A stretch of DNA of 64,000 bases from an uncultured Roseburia sp. (GCA_947649645.1 CANSSP010000001.1:1-64000); one strand, 5' to 3'; numbered from the stretch's first letter, positions 17,126-26,969 are shown. Numbers and translations: made by a program. The notes: a model not told the origin generated them from the sequence alone.

Positions 17126-19300
17126 ATGTTAACTGAGGGAATGTATGTAGCAGACCGCTATGAAATCATAGGAAAAATCGGTGCCGGTGGCATGTCGGAT
17201 GTTTTTAAGGCAAAAGATCTGACGCTGGGGCGCTTTGTGGCAATCAAGGAGCTGAAGGCAGAGTTTTCGGAAGATCTGAATTTTGTGACGAAGTTCCGCA
17301 CGGAAGCACAGTCCGCAGCAGGGCTTGAACACCCCAATATTGTCAATATCTATGATGTGGGCAGCGAGCGGGGCATGCATTACATTGTGATGGAATACGT
17401 GGAAGGCGTCACGTTAAAGACCTATATCGAGAAAAAGGGACAGCTTTCGTTTAAGGAGGCGGTCAGCATCGCGATACAGGTGGGGCGCGGGATTGAGGCG
17501 GCCCACGGCAAAGGGATTATCCACAGGGACATCAAGCCGCAGAACATTATGATCTCGACGGAGGGAAAGGTGAAGGTGACTGATTTTGGAATCGCAAAGG
17601 CGGCCACCGTCAACACGATCAGTTCCGACGTCATGGGCTCTGTACATTATTCGTCGCCGGAACAGGCCAGAAACGGCTTTGTGGACGGCAAGAGTGATAT
17701 TTACTCACTTGGAATCGTCATGTATGAGATGGTCACGGGACGCGTGCCGTTTCACGGGGATACGACGGTCGCGGTGGCCATTCAGCATCTGCAGGAGGAA
17801 ATGGTTATCCCGAGCGCTTATGCGCCGAATCTGCCGGTCAGCATGGAAAAAATCATCTTAAAGTGTACGCAGAAGAACCCGGACCGCAGATACGAATCGA
17901 TTACGGCGCTGCTCTCCGATCTGAGAAAGGCGCTGATCAGCCCGGACGAGGATTTTGTTGTGATGGTCCCGCTGACCAATCAGGATAAGACCCGGATTAT
18001 CAGAGAAGAGGATGTAAAGCAGATCAAAAAGGAAACCGGGAGTATCTATCTGAAAAACGGTGGTTACGAAAGGCCGGTGGAAGAAGCGTACGACGAGGAA
18101 GATGACCGGGAGGACGAAGAAGAGGACGAGGGGGATGAAGACGAGCTGAATCCGGGGATGGAGAAAGCGATTACGATTATGGGGATCGCGGCGGCAGTCG
18201 TTATCGTGGCCATTATCGTAGTTCTTCTGATGAATCTTCTGGGCGTGTTTGACGCCCGCGGGAAGGATAAAAATTCGGAAAACAAGGATTCACAGCGCAC
18301 GGAATCTTCACAGGCCACACAACAGGGAAGCCAGGGCAGCCAGTCAGGCCAGGTGGGAAATGAGCAGAACGGTGCAGACGCTCCGGACGCTGTGGAGGAA
18401 AAGATTGCGGTTCCGTCGCTGAAAGGCAGGACGTATGAGGAGGCGATGGAGGAACTTAAGGGTCTCGGCCTGGGCATCAACAATAAAGGGACGGTATCCT
18501 CGGACGAGTATGACGAGGGAGAGATCGCAAACCAGGATCCGGCAGCCGGAGATATGGTGGAAAAAAATTCCACGGTTGACGTTGTCATCAGCAGTGGTAA
18601 GGGAAGTATCAATGTGCCTTCGGTGGTCGGGAAAAAGGAGGCGGAGGCAGTCGCTGAGCTGAGAGAAAAAGGGTTTAAGGAAAATAAGACGTACGCATAC
18701 AGTGAGACGGTGGCGGCAGGATATGTCATATCGCAGGACCCGACAGCCGGCGCACAGGGAAAAGAAGACGATCTGATTACGATACAGATCAGCCAGGGAA
18801 AAGAAGCCGTTACGGTGCCGGATGTAAAGAACACGTATAAGTCTGAGGAGCAGGCCAAAGAGGTGCTGAAGGATTTTGCCGTTTCGGTCAACGAAACTTA
18901 CCACGAGAGCATACCTGCAGGAATTGTGACGGATCAGAGTCTTGCGCCGGGGAGCAAAGCGGAGAAAGGATCAGCGATCACGATCACGGTCAGCAAAGGT
19001 CCGGCGCCCGGACAGTCGGTGCAGACCAGCACATACACAGCGAGATTTACGGTTTATCTTCCCAAAAGCGGCACGGAGAATATTTCCGGGGCGGATATCG
19101 TTCTTTTCGACATGTCGGGCAATGTCATAGAGCAGTGGCTGAACCAGACGCTTGACAGGTTTGATCAGAATGGTGGTCTTACCTTAAGTAAGAGCGGACT
19201 GCTGATGGAACGGGGAGAAGTCCTTGTGACCTGGCTGAAGCCGGACGGGGACGAGCTGAGCACGCAGAGTGAAGTCATTGATTTTATCAAAGAACAGTGA
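17126..19300 (+). CDS. prkC: PASTA-domain Ser/Thr protein kinase (PrkC/Stk)
   Basis: A 724-residue membrane kinase that senses muropeptides or lipid II in Firmicutes. The N-terminal Hanks kinase domain (about 10-270) has HRDIKPQN near 132 and DFGIAKA near 152. An acidic juxtamembrane run (EEDDREDEEEDEGDEDE) precedes one transmembrane helix near 348-375. Three PASTA repeats follow (about 425-490, 492-560, 560-628), then a C-terminal extension of about 95 residues. ATG 17126 follows GGAGG. Together with prpC it forms the usual kinase/phosphatase switch for cell-wall growth and germination. Confidence 0.95.
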   Translation: MLTEGMYVADRYEIIGKIGAGGMSDVFKAKDLTLGRFVAIKELKAEFSEDLNFVTKFRTEAQSAAGLEHPNIVNIYDVGSERGMHYIVMEYVEGVTLKTYIEKKGQLSFKEAVSIAIQVGRGIEAAHGKGIIHRDIKPQNIMISTEGKVKVTDFGIAKAATVNTISSDVMGSVHYSSPEQARNGFVDGKSDIYSLGIVMYEMVTGRVPFHGDTTVAVAIQHLQEEMVIPSAYAPNLPVSMEKIILKCTQKNPDRRYESITALLSDLRKALISPDEDFVVMVPLTNQDKTRIIREEDVKQIKKETGSIYLKNGGYERPVEEAYDEEDDREDEEEDEGDEDELNPGMEKAITIMGIAAAVVIVAIIVVLLMNLLGVFDARGKDKNSENKDSQRTESSQATQQGSQGSQSGQVGNEQNGADAPDAVEEKIAVPSLKGRTYEEAMEELKGLGLGINNKGTVSSDEYDEGEIANQDPAAGDMVEKNSTVDVVISSGKGSINVPSVVGKKEAEAVAELREKGFKENKTYAYSETVAAGYVISQDPTAGAQGKEDDLITIQISQGKEAVTVPDVKNTYKSEEQAKEVLKDFAVSVNETYHESIPAGIVTDQSLAPGSKAEKGSAITITVSKGPAPGQSVQTSTYTARFTVYLPKSGTENISGADIVLFDMSGNVIEQWLNQTLDRFDQNGGLTLSKSGLLMERGEVLVTWLKPDGDELSTQSEVIDFIKEQ

Positions 19301-19306
19301 TGTGTG

Positions 19307-20191
19307 ATGCCGATGCAGGGAAAAATAATAAAAGGAATTTCCGGATTTTACTATGTACACATAGCGGAATCTGGAATTTACGAGTGTAAGGCGAAAGGTA
19401 TTTTCAGAAACCGCAATATAAAGCCGCTTGTAGGGGACAATGTCGGCATGACTGTTCTCGATGAAAAAGAGAAAACAGGGAGTATCGAGGAGATTTTGCC
19501 GCGGAGCAATGTCCTGATCCGGCCTGCAGTCGCCAATATTGACCTGGCAGTCATTATTTTTGCGGCAGCGCAGCCGCAGCCCAATTTTAATCTGCTGGAC
19601 CGCTTTCTTGTGATGATGGGATATCAGAATGTCCCTGTCATGATCTGCTTTAACAAGGCAGATCTGGCCATGGAAGAGGAGCTGGGCGCTTTTGAGAAGA
19701 TTTACCGGAACTGTGGTTATCCTGTCATCTGTGCGAGTGCCGTGGACGGGAAGGGCGTGGGAGCGCTTCGCGGGGCGATCGCGGGGAAGACGGCTGCGGT
19801 GGCCGGGCCTTCCGGGGTCGGTAAATCTTCTCTGATCAACTGTCTGCAGAGCGGTGTGAAGATGGAGACGGGAGAGGTCAGCCGCAAGACGCGGCGGGGG
19901 CGCCATACCACGCGCCATTCGGAGCTGATTGCGGTCTGTGGGGATACGTATATTATGGATACGCCGGGTTTTTCCACGCTGGATATACCGGGACTTCAGA
20001 AGGAGGCACTCTCGTCGCTGTATCCGGAATTTGCCGCGTATGAACCAGACTGCCGGTTTCGTGGGTGCAGCCATCTCAATGAACCGGTGTGCGGCGTAAA
20101 GCAGGCACTTCTCACAGGAGAGATCAGTCGTCTGCGCTATGAAAATTATAAGCTTTTATATGAAGAGATGAGAAACAGCAGAAAATACTAG
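19307..20191 (+). CDS. rsgA: Small-ribosomal-subunit biogenesis GTPase RsgA
   Basis: About 294 residues. It is a circularly permuted GTPase that assists late 30S maturation. The OB-fold N-terminus comes first, then NKAD (G4, about 108), then GPSGVGKSS (G1, about 167) and DTPG (G3). A C-terminal zinc motif is built from the cysteines and histidine in CRFRGCSHLNEPVC. The start is ambiguous among GTG 19304, ATG 19307 and ATG 19313, with no clear ribosome site; 19307 gives the MPxQGKIIKG start seen in relatives. It follows prkC by a few bases. Confidence 0.94.
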   Translation: MPMQGKIIKGISGFYYVHIAESGIYECKAKGIFRNRNIKPLVGDNVGMTVLDEKEKTGSIEEILPRSNVLIRPAVANIDLAVIIFAAAQPQPNFNLLDRFLVMMGYQNVPVMICFNKADLAMEEELGAFEKIYRNCGYPVICASAVDGKGVGALRGAIAGKTAAVAGPSGVGKSSLINCLQSGVKMETGEVSRKTRRGRHTTRHSELIAVCGDTYIMDTPGFSTLDIPGLQKEALSSLYPEFAAYEPDCRFRGCSHLNEPVCGVKQALLTGEISRLRYENYKLLYEEMRNSRKY

Positions 20192-20210
20192 TTTTAGGGG
20201 GAGAGACAGC

Positions 20211-20864
20211 ATGAACTGTTTATCACCGTCGATTTTAGCGGCAGATTTTTCAAGGCTGGGGGAGCAGATACGGGAGCTTGACGAGGCCGGTGCCCAGTAT
20301 CTGCATATCGATGTCATGGACGGAATGTTTGTGCCCAGTATTTCCATCGGTCTTCCGGTCATCCGTTCGATCCGTCCGTGCAGTGAGCGTATATTTGACG
20401 TTCATCTGATGATTGAGGAGCCGGCCCGCTATCTCTCCGATTTTGCGGAGGCCGGCGCGGATCTGATCACTGTGCACGCCGAAAGCTGCGTACATCTTGA
20501 CCGCACGATCGAGTCGATCCGGAATATGGGAATACTGGCGGGGGTCGCGCTCAATCCGGCGACGCCGCTCTCAGTGCTCGACTATATATTGCCCGATGTG
20601 GATATGGTACTGATAATGACGGTAAATCCGGGATTCGGCGGTCAGGAACTGATTCCTTATACACTTCGCAAGGTCAGGGAACTGAAAAGAAAAGTAGATG
20701 AGAGAGGGCTTAAGACGGACATCGAGGTGGACGGAGGAATCCGTCTGGAAAATGTAGAAGAAGTGATGGATGCGGGAGCCAACATTATCGTCTCGGGGAG
20801 TGCGGTATTCCGGGGAGACATTGCAGAGAACACGCGGTGTTTCTTAAAAATCCTCAATTCATAG
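20211..20864 (+). CDS. rpe: Ribulose-phosphate 3-epimerase
   Basis: A 217-residue TIM-barrel enzyme interconverting ribulose-5-P and xylulose-5-P in the pentose phosphate pathway. It shows SPSILAADFSRLG at the N-terminus, HIDVMDGMFVPSIS (about 33), DVHLMIEEP (about 65), MTVNPGFGGQ (about 140) and EVDGGI (about 175), which include the metal His and Asp ligands. GGGGAG precedes the ATG. Its place between rsgA and thiN is typical of Firmicutes. Confidence 0.96.
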   Translation: MNCLSPSILAADFSRLGEQIRELDEAGAQYLHIDVMDGMFVPSISIGLPVIRSIRPCSERIFDVHLMIEEPARYLSDFAEAGADLITVHAESCVHLDRTIESIRNMGILAGVALNPATPLSVLDYILPDVDMVLIMTVNPGFGGQELIPYTLRKVRELKRKVDERGLKTDIEVDGGIRLENVEEVMDAGANIIVSGSAVFRGDIAENTRCFLKILNS

Positions 20865-20878
20865 CAGGGAGCGCACAG

Positions 20879-21553
20879 ATGAAAATAAAACATTTTTTTG
20901 TGATTTCGGGTGGTACAATTGAGGACGCTTTCGCCTGCGGCCTGCTGGATGCAAGTCCGGGCAGAGTGATTCTGGCCGCAGATTCCGGCATGGAGTTTTT
21001 ATACCGCACGGGAAAAAAGCCGGATGTCATTATCGGTGATTTTGACTCAGTGCGGCCGGAGGTCCTGGCGTGGTTCAGGGGGCAGGATGGCATCGTCTGG
21101 AAGGAGCTTAACCCTGTCAAGGACGATACTGACACGGAGTCTGCGGTCCGGCTTGCGATCGGGATGGGAGCGGAAAAGATTACACTCTTGGGTGCGACCG
21201 GAGGCCGCCTTGACCATCTGCTCGGCAATATCGAGCTTCTGGGGATCGGCCTTATGGCCGGGATTCCGATGGAGTTATGTGACGCGCAGAATCGTATCCG
21301 CATGGTCCGGCATGGGATTTCCATAAAAAAGGCTGAGCAGTATGGCAGCTACGTCTCGCTGATTCCGTACAGCGGCGCGGTGGAGCATCTGACGCTGTCG
21401 GGCTTTTTATATCCGCTGTCGGATTACCGGCTGACCGGTTTTTGTTCGCTCGGGGTGAGCAATGAGATTGTGGATGAGGAGGCTTCTGTCACGTTCGGTG
21501 AAGGGATCCTGCTTGTGATTGAATCGCGCGATGAGGCGAAAACGGAAGGTTGA
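20879..21553 (+). CDS. thiN: Thiamine pyrophosphokinase
   Basis: A 224-residue enzyme that makes thiamine diphosphate from thiamine and ATP. The N-terminal catalytic part carries AADSGMEFLYRTGKKPDVII followed by GDFDSV, then DDTDTESAVRLAI and GATGGRLDHLLGNI. A small C-terminal beta domain binds thiamine. ATG 20879 is 14 bases after the rpe stop, behind GGGAGC. No THI-box riboswitch was seen, in line with its place in a housekeeping operon. Confidence 0.95.
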   Translation: MKIKHFFVISGGTIEDAFACGLLDASPGRVILAADSGMEFLYRTGKKPDVIIGDFDSVRPEVLAWFRGQDGIVWKELNPVKDDTDTESAVRLAIGMGAEKITLLGATGGRLDHLLGNIELLGIGLMAGIPMELCDAQNRIRMVRHGISIKKAEQYGSYVSLIPYSGAVEHLTLSGFLYPLSDYRLTGFCSLGVSNEIVDEEASVTFGEGILLVIESRDEAKTEG

Positions 21554-21632
21554 TAGGAGCTCTGGCATGAGAGTGAGGTCCGGAATGTGATATTTCGTGC
21601 GCGCTGCCACGGCTCAGGTAAAGGAGGAAAAA

Positions 21633-23327
21633 ATGGATAAAACATGGTGGAAAGAAGCGGTGGTATATCAGATTTACCCGCGGAGTTTTATGGACAGTGA
21701 CGGCGACGGCGTGGGTGATCTTTGTGGTATTACATCCCGGCTGGATTATCTGAAGGAGCTGGGAGTGGATGTAATCTGGCTCTCTCCCGTATACCAGTCG
21801 CCCAACGACGACAATGGATACGATATCAGCGACTATCGGGCGATTATGGAAGAGTTCGGCACGATGGAAGATTTTGATGAGATGCTTTCGGCAATTCATG
21901 AGCGCGGTATGAAGCTGGTGATGGATCTGGTAGTCAACCATACTTCGGATGAACATGCGTGGTTTGTGGAGAGCCGCAGGTCAGAGGATAATCCGTACCG
22001 GGATTATTATGTGTGGAGAGAGGGAAAGGATGGAAAAGAGCCGAATAACTGGGGGAGCTGTTTTTCGGGTCCTGCGTGGGAATATGATCAGACGACCGAT
22101 AAGTATTACCTGCATCTGTTTTCAAAAAAGCAGCCCGATTTAAACTGGGATAACCCGAAGGTGCGGGCAGAAGTCTTTTCGATGATGAAGTGGTGGTGTG
22201 AAAAGGGAATCGACGGTTTCCGGATGGATGTCATCAGCCTTATCTCCAAAGAACCGGGACTTCCGGACGGTGTGGTGGCGCCAGGGGCGCTTTATGCGGG
22301 TTGTCCGTGCGCGAACGGTCCCCATGTTCATGAATATTTACAGGAGATGAATCGTGAAGTTTTATCACGCTATGACCTGATGACGGTCGGGGAGTGTGCG
22401 GGTGTGACGATCGATGAGGCGAAGAAATATGCGTCGCTGGACGGCACAGAGCTGAATATGGTGTTTCAGTTTGAGCATGTGGAGCTGGACAACGGAGATT
22501 TTGGAAAATGGACGGACCGGCGTGTCAGCTTAAAGGAGTTTAAGCAGACGATGACCAGATGGCAGACAGAGCTTGCCGGGGCTGCCTGGAACAGTCTTTT
22601 TCTGGGAAATCACGATCAGCCCCGTTCTGTGTCCCGTTTTGGCTGCGATGCACCGGAATACAGGGAGGTGTGTGCGAAGATGCTGGCGACCTGCCTGCAT
22701 ATGATGCAGGGGACGCCGTATGTTTACCAGGGGGAAGAGCTGGGCATGACAAACTGCCCGTTCGAGTCGGTGGAGGAGCTGCGGGACATTGAAAGCATCA
22801 ATGCCTATGCCGAACTGACTGAGGCGGGAAAGATCGCTCCGGAGGATATGATGCGTTTCCTTCGCATGCGCAGCCGGGATAACGCGCGGACGCCGATGCA
22901 GTGGGACGACAGTGAAAACGCCGGATTTACAAAAGGGAGTCCCTGGATTATGGTAAACCCCAATTATGTGGATATCAACGCCGAAAGTGAACGGCAGGAT
23001 CCGGATTCCGTTTTTTCTTATTACAAAAAACTGATAGCCCTGCGGAAGCAGGAAAAAGTGATCGTTTATGGCACTTACAGACTGCTTGAACCGGACCGCG
23101 AAGATCTCTATGTCTATACAAGGACACTGGATGACGAAAAGCTTCTTGTGATCTGCAATTTTACAAAAGAGGAGACAAAATACCAGATTCCGGAGGCATA
23201 CCGGGCGGGGACGGTGCTGATCGGAAACAGGGAACGAAAACGCCTGGAAAGCGATATGTGTTTACAGCCGTATGAAGCGCTGGTGATCAAAATAATCGAT
23301 GAATCTGCAAAGGAGACGCACGAATGA
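21633..23327 (+). CDS. Alpha-glucosidase, GH13 oligo-1,6-glucosidase type
   Basis: A 564-residue cytoplasmic enzyme that releases glucose from alpha-linked oligosaccharides such as isomaltose or sucrose. The GH13 regions are visible: DLVVNHTSDEH, GFRMDVIS with the nucleophile Asp at 199, TVGEC with acid/base Glu at 254, and NHDQPR. The N-terminus WWKEAVVYQIYPRSFMD is the oligo-1,6-glucosidase signature. No signal peptide. AAAGGAGG precedes ATG 21633. Its stop overlaps the start of the GH36 gene (ATGA), so the two are co-translated. No sugar transporter or regulator adjoins them. Confidence 0.94.
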   Translation: MDKTWWKEAVVYQIYPRSFMDSDGDGVGDLCGITSRLDYLKELGVDVIWLSPVYQSPNDDNGYDISDYRAIMEEFGTMEDFDEMLSAIHERGMKLVMDLVVNHTSDEHAWFVESRRSEDNPYRDYYVWREGKDGKEPNNWGSCFSGPAWEYDQTTDKYYLHLFSKKQPDLNWDNPKVRAEVFSMMKWWCEKGIDGFRMDVISLISKEPGLPDGVVAPGALYAGCPCANGPHVHEYLQEMNREVLSRYDLMTVGECAGVTIDEAKKYASLDGTELNMVFQFEHVELDNGDFGKWTDRRVSLKEFKQTMTRWQTELAGAAWNSLFLGNHDQPRSVSRFGCDAPEYREVCAKMLATCLHMMQGTPYVYQGEELGMTNCPFESVEELRDIESINAYAELTEAGKIAPEDMMRFLRMRSRDNARTPMQWDDSENAGFTKGSPWIMVNPNYVDINAESERQDPDSVFSYYKKLIALRKQEKVIVYGTYRLLEPDREDLYVYTRTLDDEKLLVICNFTKEETKYQIPEAYRAGTVLIGNRERKRLESDMCLQPYEALVIKIIDESAKETHE

Positions 23328-25510
23328 GTATTTTCTTTGAAGAGAAAGAGAAAATCTTTACAATACACACAAAAGATACTACATATCAGATGAAAGCAGA
23401 TGCGTATGGTTTTCTCCTGCACCTTTATTACGGGCGCAGGACGCAGGGCTGTATGGATTATCTTCTTCACTATGCGGACCGCGGATTTTCGGGGAATCCC
23501 TACGAAGCGGGTGCAGACCGGACTTATTCGATGGATGTTCTGCCGCAGGAGCTGCCCAGCCAGGGGACAGGAGATTACCGGGGTATGGCTGTCGTCGTGA
23601 AAAATGCGGACGGTTCGTACGGATGTGATTTCCGCTATAAGAGTCATTGTATTCTGGACGGAAAGTATGACATACCGGGGCTGCCGGCTGTGTACGCCGG
23701 GGAAAAGGAAGCACAGACGCTTAAGATTGATCTGGAGGACGTGTCTGCACAGGTCGGGATCACACTGTTTTACGGCGTTCTTCCAGAGCTGAATGTGATC
23801 ACCAGAAGTGCCTGTATCAAAAACAATGGCACGGGAAAGATTTATCTGGAGAGGGCGATGGCGGCCTGCCTTGACTGGGTCGGCGGAGACTTTGATCTGA
23901 TTTCTTTTTACGGCCGTCATGCGATGGAGCGCAATGTCCAGAGGATGCCGGTGGCCCACGGGACGCAGGTGATCGGAAGCAGAAGAGGGACATCCAGTCA
24001 TCAGTATAATCCGATGATGATCATTGCCGGACGGGAGACAACGGAGGATGCCGGAAGCTGCTATGCGATGTCGTTTCTTTACAGTGGAAATTTTAAAGGA
24101 CAGGTGGAGCGTGATCAGTTTAACCAGACGCGTGCGCTCCTGGGACTTTCGGACGAATTGTTTTCTTATCCGCTGGAAGCAGGGGAGGTTTTTTATGTGC
24201 CGGAGGTTGTCCTGACGTACAGCAGCGCGGGGCTTTCGCGTCTGTCGCAGAATCTGCACACCTGCTTCAGGACACGTCTGTGCCGCGGAAAGTACAGGGA
24301 TCTGGTGCGGCCGGTTCTGATTAACAGCTGGGAGGCGTCTTATTTTGATTTCAGCGGCGCGTCGATCCTTGCGCTTGCGAAGGAGGCGGCAGAACTTGGC
24401 GTTGAGATGCTGGTGATGGACGACGGGTGGTTTGGAAAACGGGATAATGACCTCAGCGGCCTGGGAGACTGGCAGGTGAACGAGCAGAAAATTGGGATGC
24501 CCCTGGGCAGCCTGATCGAAAAAGTCAATGACCTGGGGCTGAAGTTTGGCATCTGGCTGGAACCGGAGGGAATCAACGAGGACAGCGATCTCTACCGCGC
24601 ACATCCCGACTGGGCGTTTGCGGTTCCGGGAAGAAAACCTGTGCGGGCCAGATATCAGCTTGTGCTTGATTTTTCAAGAAAAGAGGTCGTCGATTATCTG
24701 TTTGAAGAGGTCTGTAAGGTTCTGGATGCAGGGAATATTGAGTATGTCAAATGGGATATGAACCGTAGTCTGTCGGATTGTTATTCGCGCGGGACAAAGG
24801 ATCAGGGCAGGGTAATGCACGACTATGTCCTGGGGCTGTATGACTTCTTAGAGCGCCTCCTGCAGCGGTACCCTGATATCCTGTTTGAGGGCTGCAGCGG
24901 CGGCGGCGGCCGATTTGACGCGGGAATGCTCTATTACACACCACAGATCTGGTGCAGTGACAACAGTGATGCGCGTGACCGCGTCGATATACAGTACGGG
25001 ACATCTTTTGGCTATCCCGTTTCCACTGTCGGTTCGCACGTTTCGGCGGTTCCGAATCATCAGACAGGGCGCGTGACGCCGTTTGAGACAAGGGCCGTTG
25101 TGGCGATGGCGGGAACGTTCGGGTATGAACTCGATCCGAAGAAGCTTTCGGAGGAAGAGAAACAGAAGGTACGTGAGCAGATCGGAGAGTACAAAAAATA
25201 TGCGTCTCTGATTCAGAACGGATGGTATTTCCGCCTGACGGATCCGTTTGCGTCGGAAGTCGGGGCATGGCAGTTTCTGGCGGAGGACGGATCAGAGATT
25301 CTGGTCAGTGCGGTGATGCTTGTCGTTCACGGAAATATGACGGTCAGTTATGTCCGGCTGAAGGGGCTGCCGCAGAACTGTCTGTACCGGGAGGAGAAGA
25401 CGGGCAGGGAATACGCTTCGGATGCGCTGATGGAGACCGGCATTCCTCTTCCGGCTGAGATGGGGGAATATCTGGCATACCAGTTCCATTTTATCCGGGT
25501 GCGCGGCTGA
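23324..25510 (+). CDS. Alpha-galactosidase, GH36
   Basis: A 728-residue cytoplasmic enzyme that removes alpha-galactose from raffinose-family sugars. An N-terminal beta-supersandwich domain precedes the TIM barrel. VLMDDGWFG-like MVMDDGWFGKR appears near 363. The nucleophile Asp is in YVKWDMNRS (about 477), the conserved CSGGGGRFD loop follows, and the acid/base Asp is in WCSDNSDARDR (about 545-548). No signal peptide. The start overlaps the upstream alpha-glucosidase stop. The pair would turn raffinose or melibiose, then sucrose-like products, into monosaccharides. Confidence 0.95.
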   Translation: MSIFFEEKEKIFTIHTKDTTYQMKADAYGFLLHLYYGRRTQGCMDYLLHYADRGFSGNPYEAGADRTYSMDVLPQELPSQGTGDYRGMAVVVKNADGSYGCDFRYKSHCILDGKYDIPGLPAVYAGEKEAQTLKIDLEDVSAQVGITLFYGVLPELNVITRSACIKNNGTGKIYLERAMAACLDWVGGDFDLISFYGRHAMERNVQRMPVAHGTQVIGSRRGTSSHQYNPMMIIAGRETTEDAGSCYAMSFLYSGNFKGQVERDQFNQTRALLGLSDELFSYPLEAGEVFYVPEVVLTYSSAGLSRLSQNLHTCFRTRLCRGKYRDLVRPVLINSWEASYFDFSGASILALAKEAAELGVEMLVMDDGWFGKRDNDLSGLGDWQVNEQKIGMPLGSLIEKVNDLGLKFGIWLEPEGINEDSDLYRAHPDWAFAVPGRKPVRARYQLVLDFSRKEVVDYLFEEVCKVLDAGNIEYVKWDMNRSLSDCYSRGTKDQGRVMHDYVLGLYDFLERLLQRYPDILFEGCSGGGGRFDAGMLYYTPQIWCSDNSDARDRVDIQYGTSFGYPVSTVGSHVSAVPNHQTGRVTPFETRAVVAMAGTFGYELDPKKLSEEEKQKVREQIGEYKKYASLIQNGWYFRLTDPFASEVGAWQFLAEDGSEILVSAVMLVVHGNMTVSYVRLKGLPQNCLYREEKTGREYASDALMETGIPLPAEMGEYLAYQFHFIRVRG

Positions 25511-25527
25511 AGTATGACTGGCAGTAC

Positions 25528-25555
25528 GGGCAGGGAGAGCGCGCTCTCCCTGCCC
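25528..25555. terminator. Perfect 28-base palindrome between convergent genes
   Basis: GGGCAGGGAGAGCG (25528-25541) is directly followed by its exact complement CGCTCTCCCTGCCC (25542-25555). It lies between the convergent GH36 gene and the alpha/beta hydrolase gene. A 12-bp stem with a CGCG loop would be very stable, so a bidirectional transcription stop is likely. There is no T-run on either side, so it is not a canonical terminator and could also be a protein site. Confidence 0.6.
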
Positions 25556-25627
25556 GGTTATGCCCGCGCAACGGCCTGTCCTGAAGCGTTTTATTCCGTT
25601 CTTTGTTTCCGTATTATTGTCCGGGCT

Positions 25628-26419
25628 TTACCGGCCTGCATTTTTCCAGAAATTTTCCATTGTTTTATTAAATTCCTGCGGCACATCCATATTGACACAG
25701 TGTCCCGCATTTTCAAAAAGAACCACTGTACAATCGGGTTCACTGCTTTTCCATGCTTTTATTGCCTCTGCTTCCATTGGAATATCAAATTTTCCGCATC
25801 CGATCAGCAAGGGATAATTCCTTTTCCCGGTTTTATACTTGTTTACCATATTATTGAGCGTTGCCAGAAACAGAAACGACTTTTTGGGAAAAAGTATATT
25901 CATCGAAAAAAATTCATTTTGCGCCTGTGAAGTATATGCAGAAATTTTCTTGTTTGCTTTTGCAAACCATTTTACTGAAAAGAGTGCTTTCAACATCATC
26001 AGCTTCTGTTTTGCGCTATTTTCATTTTTCATTTTTGCGTCAAAATTATTAATGTCATAGCCTCCAAAACAGGCCAGTGAGCTTACCGCATCTGGATAAT
26101 GATTGGCAAAATCCTGTGCTAAAACCGCACCCAGTGAAACGCCGACAATATGTACTTTATCTATATTTTCGGTTATTAAGATGTCGGATATCCATTTTGC
26201 CGTCTGATCAATCGTATCGCCTTTGTGAGTATCAACGGACTGTCCGTGACCAACGATGTCAATAGCCAGAATATTATATTTATTCTCAAAATACGCAAAC
26301 TGTGATTTGAACATATTGTGATTGACGAAAGCGGCGTGGATGAAAAGTATCCATTCGGCCTGCCCGGTCCTGCTTACGAAATATGTAATTGGCGAAGTGG
26401 CTGATTTTATTGACTTCAT
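25628..26419 (-). CDS. Alpha/beta-hydrolase fold protein
   Basis: A 263-residue soluble hydrolase. The nucleophile elbow GVSLGA lies near 93-98, an oxyanion-type stretch LFIHAAFVNH near 25, IDIVGHGQS near 53, and a catalytic His is expected in FENAGHCVNMD near 245. Family substrates are esters, lactones or similar. Its ATG overlaps the PadR stop (ATGA), so the two form a bicistronic unit. The gene is more AT-rich than its neighbours, suggesting transfer. Substrate unknown. Confidence 0.87.
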   Translation of the reverse strand: MKSIKSATSPITYFVSRTGQAEWILFIHAAFVNHNMFKSQFAYFENKYNILAIDIVGHGQSVDTHKGDTIDQTAKWISDILITENIDKVHIVGVSLGAVLAQDFANHYPDAVSSLACFGGYDINNFDAKMKNENSAKQKLMMLKALFSVKWFAKANKKISAYTSQAQNEFFSMNILFPKKSFLFLATLNNMVNKYKTGKRNYPLLIGCGKFDIPMEAEAIKAWKSSEPDCTVVLFENAGHCVNMDVPQEFNKTMENFWKNAGR

Positions 26420-26955
26420 TGTTTTTCGTTCCTCATTTCTTCAAGAAATTTCTGATACCACTCGATATTGAACTTCATAAAATCTTTGCCATATCGGGCT
26501 GCAGCAGACTGATAAAGGAGAATATCCCTGTGTTTATCGGGGACATTGATATTTTCTGCTTCCTGGCAAATGGCGCTCAGCACATCATACTGCTCTTCCA
26601 GATGTGAAATATATTCCTGTAATCTTTTCTCCCGGTTTTCTTCTGGTGAAAAACCCATAAAATATAATTTTGCCAGTTCGGGATTTCTGCTGCTCTGTAT
26701 TCCTATTGGCGTGGATACCCACTCAGTAAACTTTTGTTTTCCGCTGTCCGTTATGGAATAAATCTTTTTGTATTTTCCATTTTCAACAGTCTCTTCATAC
26801 TGTATATATCCGCAGCGGAACAGTTTTTTTACAGCCGCCTGTATGCTTCCCATACTGTTGCTATACATCATATGAAGTCCTTTTTCGATTCGTTCATGCA
26901 GCTGATAAATTGTCCGGCTGTTCAACAGCAGGAGCCCGAGTATAATATGATCCAT
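26416..26955 (-). CDS. PadR-family transcriptional regulator
   Basis: A 179-residue repressor. The N-terminal winged helix begins MDHIILGLLLLNSRTIYQLH with a wing at YIQYEETVENGKYKKIYSIT, and the C-terminal half is the helical Vir-like dimerisation domain. ATG 26955 follows a GGGGG ribosome site. The in-frame ATG at 27018 is inside the -35 box and cannot be the start. PadR proteins bind phenolics or drugs and usually repress their own operon. The hydrolase overlaps it by 4 bases and is its likely partner. Confidence 0.9.
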   Translation of the reverse strand: MDHIILGLLLLNSRTIYQLHERIEKGLHMMYSNSMGSIQAAVKKLFRCGYIQYEETVENGKYKKIYSITDSGKQKFTEWVSTPIGIQSSRNPELAKLYFMGFSPEENREKRLQEYISHLEEQYDVLSAICQEAENINVPDKHRDILLYQSAAARYGKDFMKFNIEWYQKFLEEMRNEKQ

Positions 26956-26969
26956 ATGATCCCCCGATA

